From assembly GCA_030710605.1 (NCBI GenBank), contig CP092879.1, forward strand, positions 24,811,605 to 24,875,604: 64,000 nt of DNA, given 5' to 3'. Under the pieces are notes generated by a model, which saw nothing but the letters and a program-made list of their open reading frames with translations, made no database searches and had not been told where the DNA came from. Source of the DNA: Cordylochernes scorpioides. Lineage: Eukaryota > Arthropoda > Arachnida > Pseudoscorpiones > Chernetidae. The position numbers and the translations under genes are program-made. This document shows positions 41,487 to 52,540 of this stretch, in pieces (position 1 is the stretch's first letter; each line of letters opens with the position of its first letter).

Positions 41487-42807
41487 ATTTAAAATATTCC
41501 ACCTCGCAAAAATATATATATTTAAGAAAAATTCATATATTTGTTGTATAGAATACAGAATTTCGTACAATTAAGATATTTTAATCGCACAAATGATGAA
41601 TTTAATTTATATTAAAAAGGTATATAAATTTCAAATTTTAATGTGAAGAATCAATTTAAGGCAGTAGGTATATTGGTGTCATCAAAGTGTGTGTGTGTGT
41701 ATTATAGAAGCAAGATAAGTTCCTGGATTTTTGGGCAAATTGACCGAAAAATGGGGGATTCTGAATCAAACGATTACCTAGGGTTAACCTACTTCCGGTT
41801 CACCTCTTCTTTGTCTCAGCCATCGTATATACGGTATATGTGTCCCAATTATTTATTTATTATATTATCAACCAGGCGCGATATATTTGCGCTTATTACA
41901 GAGGAGACAAACAAAACAGCAAACAAATTATAACTTAGAATTAAATATTAACATATTTACATGTATTAATCGACAGAGTTCATGAAATTTATATAGACAA
42001 AGTGTCTGATCTAATAGAGTTGAATTATTCAGATCAGGGAACAATTAATGTCTCATTTCTGCAAAGTTCGGACAGTCGTAGATGTGGGTCCTAATAAAAC
42101 AAACAACATTATGAATATATTTTTAATTTTTCTCAATATAATCCTTTTCGTGTGAGAGAAAATCTGTTGTTGTTGTTGTTGTCGTGTCTATTGAAGAGAC
42201 TCAGATGTCCTCATGCATCTCTAGCACAGCAGCAGCAATATCCACTATCTTGAGTGTTTAAAGCTGCTGTTCTGGGTCCATGAGAGAATCTGTCATTTAT
42301 TCATTTGAAAGATGTATTGCTACTTTGATATGTATATTTTTATAAATAATAAATATATCTTATTGAAATATTGCTGTTTGGAAAAATTATAGATTCGTTG
42401 AAGAGAAAGATAATTTATTACCTAAATGTATAAAACAATAAAAGAAGGACAAGAGATCAAATTATATGTACATCAGCAGCTCACGCCGGCCTGTCCTATC
42501 CAATAAACTCTTGCCAACTAACAAACCGACAAAGCTGCGTTATATAGGCAGATATGTCAATTAACATAGTCAACATTATAACAATTTATAACAGAGTAGT
42601 GTATCGTAGAAATATCCTAGAATTTTCACTCTTAACAATTGCCTTTCTTGAATGGTATAAATATCAAAATAGTGTTTTTTAGAAATCGTTTGCGTAAAAA
42701 CGGGTCACATATAATTTATGTATATTTCAGATTATCATTAAATAGTAAATATAAAAAGAAGAGATATTTCCAAGTATTTAGGTGTGCATGTGTATTGATG
42801 AAAATTC
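41487..42807. other. AT-rich non-coding DNA
   Basis: Contains a (GT)n run near 41687 and a (TTG)n run near 42166. A 96-codon frame at 41643-41933 shows no recognisable features. Confidence 0.4.
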
Positions 42808-42962
42808 GAAACTATTATAGACGCGTATAATTCTTTTTGAAATTAAACAATTTCTACTGCCCTCCCAATAAATTTTCCATTTCAGTAAGGGCAGTAGAAA
42901 TTGTTAAATTTCAAAAAGAATCATACGCGTCTATAACAGATGGCGTGCTAATGCATCATAAG
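42808..42962 (+). mobile_element. Palindromic MITE-like element P, copy 4
   Basis: Short copy with the loop nearly gone. Arms AACTATTATAGACGCGTATA and inverse, inner CTACTGCCCT, tail AACAGATGGCGTGCTAATGC. Confidence 0.75.
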
Positions 42963-44777
42963 ATATATTTATATTAGAGCGGCAAAGAGAAGGTTTACAT
43001 TAGACCTTTTGTAACCTATTTGGAATTAATTAAAATATAGTATTCACTAATTACGTTTTGAGGTCATATTAGCCCTAGAAAGTTAACAAATCATATCTAT
43101 AGAAATAGGTTATTTATTTATAATACATATTTGAGGATAATATTCTCTTGATTAGATGTGGTTTTTATAAATAATATATTCAGTTTAAGAAATCAATTCA
43201 TACCTTACTTGAATTCAGCTGTACATATAGCTTACTAAGAGAAAGAATATATAAAATTCCGTATATTTATTATATTGAACTATAAAACCGCATATAATGA
43301 AATATATGGAATCATGTACGATGTTTATAAATAAACTGAACCTAATTTATTTGATTTCAGAGCGGTTTATATGTAAATAGAAATCTCGTAGATATAAAAA
43401 GCAGCAAAGAGTATTTCCTAAAAAGGTCTTTTATTAGCTAAACTAATAATAAAATAATAAAAACATATTTTTCAACTTCACTTTAAAGAATAAAATGATA
43501 AAACAGTATATATATACCTTTTATAAAACAACCTACATATATAATAAATTTGAAAATAATGATAGAGAGACCATTTTATCTATTTCCATATAGAAACGTA
43601 CCTATAAAGGCCCCTGTATAGCAATCCATAGCAAAAAAATAAAGCTATATAAATAAATATTTTTATGTAACCATGGGGAAAATAAGGAGATAAAAATAGA
43701 CATTGGTAACTGCCTATTTGGAATAATAAAGAGATAAAGGTTATATATAATTGAAAATACAAAGTTTATAAAAAATTCACAAACATGTGTAAATCAGGTT
43801 ATCACATTTCTAAAATCAAGTTTAAACAATTTAATTTGGGGCAGGAAACCTCGAGCGGTGGGAGGAATTCAATCAAATTACTTTTAAAAAGTTTAAAGCC
43901 TCCGTGAAACAAGCGGATGATCCTTGCTATTAAATTTATCTAAGTAATTGGCGCTGCAGAGATGTCAACTTTGTTCTTATTGGAACATTGATCTCATTAG
44001 CTACAGGCAAGATTGTTGCCGAAGAATTGTTCTTTAGTGTAAGCTTAAAGAACACCTCTGTCTTTTCCTAATTATTTGATTGTTTTTATAATAGTTAGTA
44101 AAAAGTGTCATTAGAAAATATTTCCTGAAGACAAAACAATTTTTGTCTTTTCTATAGATGGTCTTAATTTTTAAAGGTTGTTTTATATCACAGTTATATT
44201 TATTTTCTAAGATTTTAACACATAGTAGCAATCACTTCGTCAGAGAACATGTATATTTCTAAGTTTCTGTATCCAGTAATATTGCGATATAATATTATAA
44301 AATAGATTAGAAATTTTCTCAATGACCTCTATGTCGAAAAAGGTGAAAAAGCAAAATTCAAATAAAGGAAAATATATTTTTTTTCGAAACTTCTTTCAAA
44401 AGCTTCTACCTTTATTTGTATCTTTCCCTTCTTTGTAAATATTTATCATATTATTTATTAATTTTAATTTCTTTATATCATATATAAAATAGGCCAAAAG
44501 TAAAATTCCTATAGTAGAGAAACAGGTTGATAATTTATATATATTTGAAGGTATCTTCAGATCGTACAACTAAAAGTTTCTGATGGCTTCTATCGGAATA
44601 AATATCAGCTATTCTTTGATTTTAAATTATTCCAGAATTGGGGTCAAATACAATTATTTGATATTCATTTCGACAGATGTAGCAAGTCATAATGTAGGAA
44701 ATGTTTTTTTTGTTTATACTCGTATATATATATATATATATATTCTGAAAATAGAGCAATCCATATTGTTATATTTG
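42963..44777. other. AT-rich non-coding DNA
   Basis: No gene recognised. A GC-richer patch at 43840-44030 has no coding signal. Short TA run near 44722-44742. Confidence 0.45.
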
Positions 44778-44843
44778 TTCATAAAGGGCACATCTTGGCA
44801 CATCAAAAAGATTATTTATTGAATCCAAGATGTGCCCTTTATG

Positions 44844-44925
<82 letters not shown>
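44778..44925. repeat. Small palindrome plus long TA microsatellite
   Basis: Arms TTGTTCATAAAGGGCACATC and inverse around AAAAGATTATTTATTG, followed by ~38 TA units (44849-44924). Confidence 0.8.
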
Positions 44926-44926
<1 letters not shown>

Positions 44927-44980
44927 TATATTTTAAACTGTATAATAATGACACTTTCTATTTACTACCACCCGATGTTT

Positions 44981-45449
44981 TGTATATAAACTATTTGTAT
45001 TTTAAACCCCTTTTTGTATATAAACTAAAATTGGTGACGTCAAAATAAAGATCCAAAGAGAGAGTGGTCAGCTGTTGGCAGGGACAGAGGGGAGGAAAAT
45101 TCCAACTCCCATGTGGAGCCGGTTCCGAGGGACATTCTCATTGACGACTTCCCTGTAAACAGGACAAGTTTTGGCAGGGGGTCGGCAGATGTTCTAGGGG
45201 GTGTTTCTCGGCAGTTCGCTTCAGCCTGGATGTCTCTCACACTCTCTCTCTCTCTCCATGTCTCGGTGATAAGCATCCACGTTGGTGTCATGGCCTCTAC
45301 TTCTGTCCCGTGGGCTGTCCCCGATCCCTCTATGTGCTAACATCCCTGCCTCTGCTTCTCGTTGTCCGCGTGTGGGAAGATCATCAACACTCGCCTCACG
45401 TACACGACTGCCAGTTCATCCATACGTCGGCATTTGCAACAATATTACA
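44981..45449 (+). mobile_element. Probable solo LTR
   Basis: GC-rich block in AT-rich DNA. It begins near TGTATATAAACTA, has AATAAA near 45045, and ends AACAATATTACA directly before a TA run, matching the end of the LARD LTR (TTATTACA then TATATA). The 5' border is uncertain (44939, 44981 or 45015). Open frames inside (45040-45291 -, 45113-45340 +) are not recognised. Confidence 0.45.
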
Positions 45450-45525
45450 TATATATATAAATTATTTTCTGTCATATTAGCCCGATTTCATAATTTCTCT
45501 CGTAGCTGCTATGAAAATCGAATTC

Positions 45526-45580
45526 GCTCCTTTACTGATGAGGGCCAAAGCCCGAAACCATTGAATGCAGGTTGGATATT
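45526..45580 (+). ncRNA. Hammerhead-like motif, core intact, stem I weak
   Basis: CTGATGA (45535-45541), stem II GGGC/GCCC with loop CAAA, GAAA (45554-45557) and possible stem III ACC/GGT around a 10-nt loop. Stem I reduces to TCC/GGA with unpaired TTTA, so activity is doubtful. Stem II resembles family 2. Confidence 0.4.
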
Positions 45581-45879
45581 TGTATGAAATTTCCTAAACT
45601 GGTATGTGGCTCATTCTTTAGCATTACCTTCACGTTCGGTAATGGGGTGATTTAACCAAATTCATAGTTTTAATGTATTTATGAAAGGAGAATTGTCTCT
45701 TTATGTACATATATTTCATTGTATTTAAAATATGGACTCGCACTGAGCGGTTTTACTAATATGCATTGTAATAAAGAAACTTATCCTTATCGAATCTAAT
45801 CGTTATTATAATATGCATTGTGTTTAATACAGGCTGCCTATATGAAATAAATACAAAGGATACCTTCAATATGTGCAAA
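45581..45879. other. AT-rich non-coding DNA
   Basis: Nothing recognised. Confidence 0.4.
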
Positions 45880-46106
45880 GATATGATAAGAGTATTGTTT
45901 ATTTAAATTGCATTGTGCATTATTTATTGACCGGCCCTTGTAGATTGAATACAAATACCAAATACATATTAATAAATAGTGTAAGGTTACGTTAACTGCG
46001 TTGTTACTTTCTTGAGATATGATATGTTTAAATATAATTTCTGCTAAGACCTTCACTACCTATGATCTTTAGAAGCATGAGCTCAATCTGACCAATCTAT
46101 CCTGGG
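45880..46106 (+). repeat. Tandem repeat unit T, left of BEL insertion
   Basis: Shares TATTGACCGGCCCTTGTAGA, TTGAGATATG, AGAAGCATGAG and TCAATCTGACCAATC with the units at 52085-52540. The array was one before the BEL/Pao element entered at CTGGG (46102-46106). Confidence 0.75.
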
Positions 46107-46458
46107 TGTTGGGAAAAGAATGTTATTTTTCTTATAGATTTATATATTTTTAAATATATGTAAATTTAATCCATTATAAGAAACATATTTGCCATATGTA
46201 AATATTTATATGTATATATATTCGTGACAAAAAATAAAGTAGTTGACTGGTTAGAGTCGTGTGGTTTCTCGGCCCGCTCTCGAGAGGTCTACGCCTTGGT
46301 TGATACCTGCCTTAGACACTTCCGCGGATTTGACTTCTTGGGAATCGCTCTTCTCTACCTTTGAGATTCCACGGATTTTTTCCTCCCCGGGACCAGAATA
46401 AGAGACTTCGGGCGTCTGGGCAAAATAGAGCCTGGGCGCTGCGCCGCTGAACGCGACA
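46107..46458 (+). repeat. 5' LTR of BEL/Pao element
   Basis: 352 bp, TGTTGGGAAAAGAATG to CTGAACGCGACA. AATAAA near 46230. The following TTTGGCATCACAGCCGGGAC is the likely primer-binding region. Confidence 0.9.
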
Positions 46459-46459
46459 T

Positions 46460-49400
46460 TTGGCATCACAGCCGGGACGCGAGGAGAAAGCCGTGCCTAT
46501 ATTTGGAACCCTTTTGGATCAGAAGATGGAGAGAGAAGAAGCCCTAGAGAGACTCAAGAAGAAGAGAACCATACTCCGCACGTCTTTATCCAAGTACGGG
46601 AAAAGAATAGAGGAATATGACGTGCACAAGGAGTGTGACCACGAGGAACTGCTGGGGCAGCTTTCGGATGTCTACGAAGAACTGAGGCGGGTAGACGAAG
46701 AAATCGGTAAGCTGATTGACATCAAAGATCTAGAGAAAGATCTAAAGATGGTAGAGGAATACCGGGAAAAGGCCGTGGCGTGGAAATATTTGTTAAAGAA
46801 AAGAAGTCTGGTGGTAGCGGAAGAAATGCAGAGGGAAACTGCAACTGCCACGAAGAAGGAATATCCAGGAGAAATCGGTCGACCGACTCTAACTGGGATG
46901 GTTAAGTTACCCAAATTGACAATGGAAAGATTCTACGGGGAAATTAGCCAGTGGTTAAATTTTTGGAATGCCTTCGATTCATCAATCAATAGGAATGAAC
47001 ACTTGACCAAGATAGATAAATTTAACTATCTTAAAGCCTACTTGGGTGGAACGGCGGCCCAAACTGAGGAAAATTACGATAAGGCCGTGGAATTGTTGAA
47101 GAAACGCTTCGGAAAAGGGGAAAGGTTGATCGACGTGCATATGAACAACCTCTTGGCCTTGAAACCACTTAGAGTGACAAAGGACGTGAGGGCTTTCAGA
47201 GAATTGTACGGCAGAATCCTGGTGCAGATTGGAAGTTTGGAGTCATTGGGTGTTGTCGTTGAAAGCTACGGTAACTTATTGTGCCCTTTACTCCTCAAGC
47301 TATTGCCATCAGACTTAAAGCTTGAATTACACCGGGAATTCACAGGAGCTTTTTCTCTTGGAGATTTGATTGAATTTTTGGAGAGACAATTGATTACATT
47401 AGAAAGCACGTTCGGTACGCGGGACGAAATAACAGCCGGCCAACCATCAAATGAGCACCCTCAGTCACAAAGCTCTATCGTGAAGTATCGAAGAAATGAG
47501 AGGAATCCCCTGCCCACGGCTGCTGGTTTTTTGAATGCCTCTGAAGCAGTGAATAAGAGGAAGAATTGCGCCTTTTGTGAAAGAGATCATGAAAGTACAA
47601 AGTGCGAATTCGCGGAAAATTTGACATTGGAAGATAAATTGGGAAAATTAAAGAAGAAAGGGGCTTGTTTCAGATGCCTGAAATATGGTCATTTGAGCAA
47701 ATTCTGCAAAGTTAAGACAAGTTGCACCAGCTGTGGGGAATTGAGACATTCAAGGATTATGTGCCCCAGGAAGAACCAGAATGCTACTCCAGCCCGAGGG
47801 ATGATGAGGGATGAGACTTTGACCAATCTGACGATGCCTGTGGTGTTGTTGCCCACACTGAGAGTGACTATCAGAGGAAAGTGTAAAGAAAGAATGGGAC
47901 GAATTTTGATTGATACGGGATCTCAGAGGTCCTATGTACTCCAGGACACGGCGGAAGAAATGGGATATGAATGTTCCAAAAAAGAGTCTCTTCGCCACTC
48001 TTTGTTTGGTGGATCGAACACAGAGTTGTACGAACATGGAGTTTATGATATCAGGTTGAGCAATTTAGACGGATCTTATGGCTGTAATTTTGAAGCACTG
48101 AGCCAAGATGTTATCTGCGACAGCGTGCCCAGGGTCCATCAGGGTAAATGGATGCAAGATCTTAGTGCTCATGACATAGAATTAACTGATCTACACAGGG
48201 GACCTCTTGAGATTCTTATAGGAGCAGATATTGCTGGAAAATTACTAACCGGAGAGCATAGAAGACTTCCTTCTGGGCTTGTGGCGGTGCAAACGAGGTT
48301 GGGCTGGACTTTAATGGGCAAGATTCCGGCCACAGAAGAAGAAACTAGCGTTAGTGGACTTTGCACAACTTCACTGTTGACTAGCGATTTGGAGAATTTA
48401 TGGAGATTAGAGGCTATTGGTATTTCAGATGCTCGTCAAGACGACTCGATACAAAAAGAAACGGAAGAATATTTTGCACGTACTATTTCACAGGATTGTG
48501 AGGGGCGTTACCAGGTTGCCCTTCCTTGGATTCGCGAAAGAGAATTACTCACGGACAATAGAGATGTTGCCGAAAAACGATTAGCAAACGTGAGGAAACA
48601 TCTTGTGAATACCGGAAATTTGGCAGAATATGAAGATATTCTCGAAAAGTGGCTAAGGAATAAAATAATAGAAAGGGTTATAGACAATAAACGTGAAGGC
48701 GTGCACTATTTGTCACATCGACCAGTTTTTAAAGAGAATAGTCCAACCACTAAAGTAAGACCAATTTTTGATGCTTCGGCGAAGAAGAAGGGAAAACTTT
48801 CACTGAATGATTGTCTAGAAAGAGGTCCGAATATGATAGAAACGATCCAAAGAATTTTGAATAAATTTAGGAAGAGCGAGATAGGAGTCTCCTCGGACAT
48901 AGAGAAGGCCTTCCTCCAAATTGGGATCAGGGAGGAAGACAGAGATTATATAAGATTCCTCTGGTATGACAAAGAGGGAAATGTGATGGTTTTACGTCAT
49001 GCGAGAGTTGTCTTCGGAATCACGACGAGTCCATATCTCCTGCTTGCCACGCTGTTTCACCACTTGAACAAGGCTCCTGAACACTGGCAAGAAACAGCTG
49101 AATTATTGAGGGAGTCTTTATACACCGATAACTGTGTGGCTAGTTTCTCAAAAGTCACAGATATGGAAAAATTTGTGGACGAAGCACAGAGATTGTTGGC
49201 TTCTGCTCATTTCAACTTGCGTGATTGGACAAGCAATGTTACCAGTATAATGTGTGATGGTCCTAGGTCTGATAGAGGAAGGTTGTTGGGCATGACATGG
49301 AATCAAGAAAAGGACACTTTGGCTTGTTCTTTGGAGAATTTGGAAATACAGGGGCCAATAAACAAAAGAAAGGTACTCTCCTTGGCAAGCCGTATTTTCG

Positions 49401-51439
49401 ATCCGGTGGGCTTCACTTGTCCAGTGACCCTCGTTCCGAGACTTATCCTACAGGAAACGTGGCTGTTAAAATTGTCGTGGGATGAGCCTCTGCTTGAAAA
49501 CTTGTCTTGCGAGTTTTTGAGGTGGCTGGCCAAATTGGAGTCTCTGAAATCTATTGCCATTCCGAGATGGCTTTGCTATAGAGAAGAACACCGGATTGGA
49601 ACTACTCTTCATGTCTTTTGTGATGCGTATAAGGCCTCCTACGCCACTTGTATTTTTTTACGCATCGAGAGCGAACAGGAAGTAACGTGTCAACTAGTAC
49701 AGGCTCGGTCGAGAGTGGCTCCTTTGAAGGGGACTACCATTCCTCGTTTGGAGCTGTTGGCATGCTTGGTTGGGGCCCGCTTGGTGAAGAACGTTGTGAG
49801 GGACCTAAAATTTGAAGACATGGAGCGATTTTATTGGACAGACTCCATGAATGCACTCCATTGGATCAAGGGAAAAGATAACTGGGCGACTTTTGTAATG
49901 AATCGAGTTATGGAGATCCGATCTCTCAGTGAGACAGAGGATTGGTATCATGTACCAGGATGTTTGAATCCAGCGGATTTACCATCACGGGGGTGCTTAG
50001 CCGATTCTCTGGAGAGATCGAAGTGGTGGGAGGGCCCGAGTTGGTTGAGAAGACCAAGAAGAGATTGGCCCCATAGGGAAATATACCCTGACCCAGATAT
50101 TGTGAACTCGGAAAAGAGAAAGATTGTTTTAACATCAACATGTATTGAAAGGGAAAAAGATCAGTACTACTATCGCTTTTCAAACTACTACAAGATATTG
50201 AGAGTAACTGCCTGGATGAACCGGTTTTTAACAAATGCGAGAGGAACAATAGGTCAGCGAGTGAAAGGTGATCTTACTGTGAATGAAATTAAAAGGGCGG
50301 AACTGATGCTGGTGAGAGTTATCCAACGGGAATCCTTCACTGGACCAGAGGACAAGAGGTTGAAGGATTTCAAGTTATGCTGCGATTCTTTGGGATTGTT
50401 GAGGGTCAAAACTAAAATAAGTAGGAGACAAGATCTGGAAAGTTTTCGAATGCCTTTATTGTTGCCTTCTGATCATGACTTGGTATATTTACTCATTAGA
50501 TGGAAGCATGAAACTTGGGGGCATGTGGGACTTCAAACTCTGATGAATTTATTAAGAGAGGATTATTGGATTTTGAAATTCAGGAGGACTGTAAGAAGGG
50601 TCATACATCAATGTGTTAAGTGTAGACGGTTCACGGCTAAATCGGGTTCTGTTGAATCCGTGGAATTACCTGAAAATAGAGTAAGGGATGCCTCAATATT
50701 TGAGGTAGTGGGGATAGACCTTACTGGACCACTTGTTTTAAGGAACAGGCGAAAGGTGTGGATTGTTATATTTACTTGTGCCGTATATCGGGCGGTCCAT
50801 TTGGAACTGGTGACTTCTCTTTCAACCGAGAACTTTCTGCAAGCTTTCAGACGTTTTGTAGCAAGGAGAGGACGCCCCTATGTAGTGTACTCGGACAACG
50901 GTACCAATTTTCGTGGTGCGAGCAGAGCTCTAGGGAATCTAGACAATGCGGTAGTCCAATCAGAGAGTACCAAGCAAAATATTAATTGGAAGTTTATCCC
51001 TCCGTCGGCTCCATGGTGGGGTGGATGGTGGGAAAGATTGATTGGTTTGCTGAAACAACTCCTTAGGAAGATTCTTGGTCAAGCTCGTTTGGAATTTGAA
51101 GAACTTTACACCATTATCTGTGACACAGAGTCTTTGATGAACTCACGTCCATTGACTTACATGTCTGAAGATGTCGAAGATCCTAGTCCATTAACCCCTG
51201 CCTTGTTCTTACACGACCTCAAAGAAATAGGAGTTCCAGATCTGGACTCTATTGAAAGGGCTAGTCTTCAGAAGAGATACCGATTTAGACAAAGGTTAAG
51301 AGAAGATCTGCGGAAGAGATTCCGGACGGAGTATTTTGGATTCTTAAGGCAAGAGACTAGAAGACGCTCGAAGACAAGACCTATCAAGGTGGGAGATCTG
51401 GTGTTGATTGGACAAGATAATGCTAAGCGAGTCAATTAG
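46460..51439 (+). CDS. gag-pol: Gag-Pol polyprotein of BEL/Pao element
   Basis: Frame of 1659 codons open from the LTR boundary; the first ATG is codon 23 (46526). Order: charged Gag with a coiled-coil-like start; Cys/His knuckles (~370-440, e.g. CFRCLKYGHLSKFC); aspartic protease DTGS (Asp ~485); reverse transcriptase with SSDIEKAF (Asp ~813) and YTDN (~888-891) in place of the usual YxDD; RNase H (FCDAYKASYA, IPRLELLA, WTDSMNAL); integrase with an HHCC-like zinc domain (KCVKCRRF) and the D,D,E triad in GIDLTGP (~1420), YSDNGTNF (~1479) and WWERLIG (~1525). I recall YVDN forms in other arthropod Pao-type elements, so the final Asn may be natural. The frame ends at an in-frame TAG (51437-51439) before the integrase C-terminus. 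Confidence 0.92.
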   Translation: MASQPGREEKAVPIFGTLLDQKMEREEALERLKKKRTILRTSLSKYGKRIEEYDVHKECDHEELLGQLSDVYEELRRVDEEIGKLIDIKDLEKDLKMVEEYREKAVAWKYLLKKRSLVVAEEMQRETATATKKEYPGEIGRPTLTGMVKLPKLTMERFYGEISQWLNFWNAFDSSINRNEHLTKIDKFNYLKAYLGGTAAQTEENYDKAVELLKKRFGKGERLIDVHMNNLLALKPLRVTKDVRAFRELYGRILVQIGSLESLGVVVESYGNLLCPLLLKLLPSDLKLELHREFTGAFSLGDLIEFLERQLITLESTFGTRDEITAGQPSNEHPQSQSSIVKYRRNERNPLPTAAGFLNASEAVNKRKNCAFCERDHESTKCEFAENLTLEDKLGKLKKKGACFRCLKYGHLSKFCKVKTSCTSCGELRHSRIMCPRKNQNATPARGMMRDETLTNLTMPVVLLPTLRVTIRGKCKERMGRILIDTGSQRSYVLQDTAEEMGYECSKKESLRHSLFGGSNTELYEHGVYDIRLSNLDGSYGCNFEALSQDVICDSVPRVHQGKWMQDLSAHDIELTDLHRGPLEILIGADIAGKLLTGEHRRLPSGLVAVQTRLGWTLMGKIPATEEETSVSGLCTTSLLTSDLENLWRLEAIGISDARQDDSIQKETEEYFARTISQDCEGRYQVALPWIRERELLTDNRDVAEKRLANVRKHLVNTGNLAEYEDILEKWLRNKIIERVIDNKREGVHYLSHRPVFKENSPTTKVRPIFDASAKKKGKLSLNDCLERGPNMIETIQRILNKFRKSEIGVSSDIEKAFLQIGIREEDRDYIRFLWYDKEGNVMVLRHARVVFGITTSPYLLLATLFHHLNKAPEHWQETAELLRESLYTDNCVASFSKVTDMEKFVDEAQRLLASAHFNLRDWTSNVTSIMCDGPRSDRGRLLGMTWNQEKDTLACSLENLEIQGPINKRKVLSLASRIFDPVGFTCPVTLVPRLILQETWLLKLSWDEPLLENLSCEFLRWLAKLESLKSIAIPRWLCYREEHRIGTTLHVFCDAYKASYATCIFLRIESEQEVTCQLVQARSRVAPLKGTTIPRLELLACLVGARLVKNVVRDLKFEDMERFYWTDSMNALHWIKGKDNWATFVMNRVMEIRSLSETEDWYHVPGCLNPADLPSRGCLADSLERSKWWEGPSWLRRPRRDWPHREIYPDPDIVNSEKRKIVLTSTCIEREKDQYYYRFSNYYKILRVTAWMNRFLTNARGTIGQRVKGDLTVNEIKRAELMLVRVIQRESFTGPEDKRLKDFKLCCDSLGLLRVKTKISRRQDLESFRMPLLLPSDHDLVYLLIRWKHETWGHVGLQTLMNLLREDYWILKFRRTVRRVIHQCVKCRRFTAKSGSVESVELPENRVRDASIFEVVGIDLTGPLVLRNRRKVWIVIFTCAVYRAVHLELVTSLSTENFLQAFRRFVARRGRPYVVYSDNGTNFRGASRALGNLDNAVVQSESTKQNINWKFIPPSAPWWGGWWERLIGLLKQLLRKILGQARLEFEELYTIICDTESLMNSRPLTYMSEDVEDPSPLTPALFLHDLKEIGVPDLDSIERASLQKRYRFRQRLREDLRKRFRTEYFGFLRQETRRRSKTRPIKVGDLVLIGQDNAKRVN

Positions 51440-51442
51440 CCT

Positions 51443-51664
51443 TTGGCGAGAGTTGTGGAGGTCTACCCTGGCCGAGATGGACCTGTGAGGGTCGCCAAGT
51501 TGAGAACCAGCAAGGGCGTCCAGATTAGGCCGGTTCAACGGCTCTACAATTTAGAGATACCCGCCGATCTGGGGAGTACCTTGAGGAGTATACAGTCGGA
51601 ACCACGCCGGGGAGGCTCCCGAGGAGAAGCCAGTAAAGACCCTACGAAGATAGCCCAATCCTAA
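51443..51664 (+). pseudogene. Integrase C-terminal remainder after the stop
   Basis: The same frame resumes directly after the TAG with ARVVEVYPGRDGPVRVAKL, the C-terminal domain typical of BEL/Pao integrases, to a stop at 51664. Separation by one nonsense codon makes this copy defective unless read through. Confidence 0.8.
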
Positions 51665-51733
51665 AGAACTGGAATGAACGGTCGTTTCCCAACTATTGGT
51701 TGAGTTTCTGTAGAAAAACTCAAGGTGGGAGTA

Positions 51734-52084
51734 TATTGGGAAAAGAATGTTATTTTTCTTATAGATTTATATTTTTTAAATATATGTAAATTTAATCCAT
51801 TATAAGAAACATATTTGCCATATGTAAATATTTATATGTATATATATTCGTGACAAAAAATAAAGTAGTTGACTGGTTAGAGTCGTGTGGTTTCTCGGCC
51901 CGCTCTCGAGAGGTCTACGCCTTGGTTGATACCTGCCTTAGACACTTCCGCGGATTTGACTTCTTGGGAATCGCTCTTCTCTACCTTTGAGATTCCACGG
52001 ATTTTTTCCTCCCCGGGACCAGAATAAGAGACTTCGGGCGTCTGGGCAAAATAGAGCCTGGGCGCTGCGCCGCTGAACGCGACA
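51734..52084 (+). repeat. 3' LTR of BEL/Pao element
   Basis: 351 bp, starting TATTGGGAAAAGAATG (first bases differ from the 5' LTR) and ending GACA before CTGGG. Confidence 0.9.
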
Positions 52085-52540
52085 CTGGGAGTGCTGACTC
52101 CTATAGGTCATTTTGCATTACCTATTGACCAGACCTTGTAGATTGAATAAAAAGATCAAATGCAAATAAATAAATAGTTGGAGGTTTCGAACACCTTGTT
52201 GTTACTAGCTTGAGATATGCTTAGACATACTTCCTGTTAAGACCTTAAGTGTATGTTATCTCTAGAAGCATGAAGTCAATCTGACCAATCTCTCCTGGGA
52301 GTGTTGACTTCTATAGGTCATTTTGCATTGCCTATTGACCGGCCATTGTAGATTGAATAAAAAGACCAAATTCAAATCAATAAATAGTGTGAAGTGTTGT
52401 TAACCTTGTTGCCATCTTGATATGTGATATGCTTAGATATACTTCCTGCTTAGACTTTCAGTAAATGTTCTCTCTTAGAAGCATGAGGTCAATCTGATCA
52501 ATCTCTCCTGGGAGCGCTAACTCCGTGAAAGGAAATAAGA
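52085..52540 (+). repeat. Tandem repeat T, two units right of BEL insertion
   Basis: Units start CTGGGAGTG at 52085 and 52295, and the next start is at 52509; periods 210 and 214 bp. Includes TATAGGTCATTTTGCATT and GACCAATCTCTCCTGGG. Confidence 0.8.

Larger units (their letters stand above)
46107..52084 (+). mobile_element. BEL/Pao LTR retrotransposon, nearly intact
   Basis: LTRs of 352 and 351 bp (TG...CA), target-site duplication CTGGG on both sides (46102-46106, 52085-52089), one long gag-pol frame, and a purine-rich AAGGTGGGAG before the 3' LTR. No env. The LTRs differ by a 2-nt start difference (TGTT versus TATT) and about one small indel, so it is young. It sits in tandem repeat T. Confidence 0.95.

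Noticed and set aside
41687-41702. GT repeat as a Z-DNA or regulatory element
   Set aside because: Short and isolated; nothing else supports a function.
44769-44989. Open frames encoding long Ile-Tyr repeats on both strands (also near 5124-5151)
   Set aside because: Direct translation of TA microsatellites; no protein.
46251-46469. Minus-strand 72-codon frame in the BEL LTR as a gene
   Set aside because: Lies wholly within the LTR, is duplicated in the 3' LTR, and has no recognisable features.
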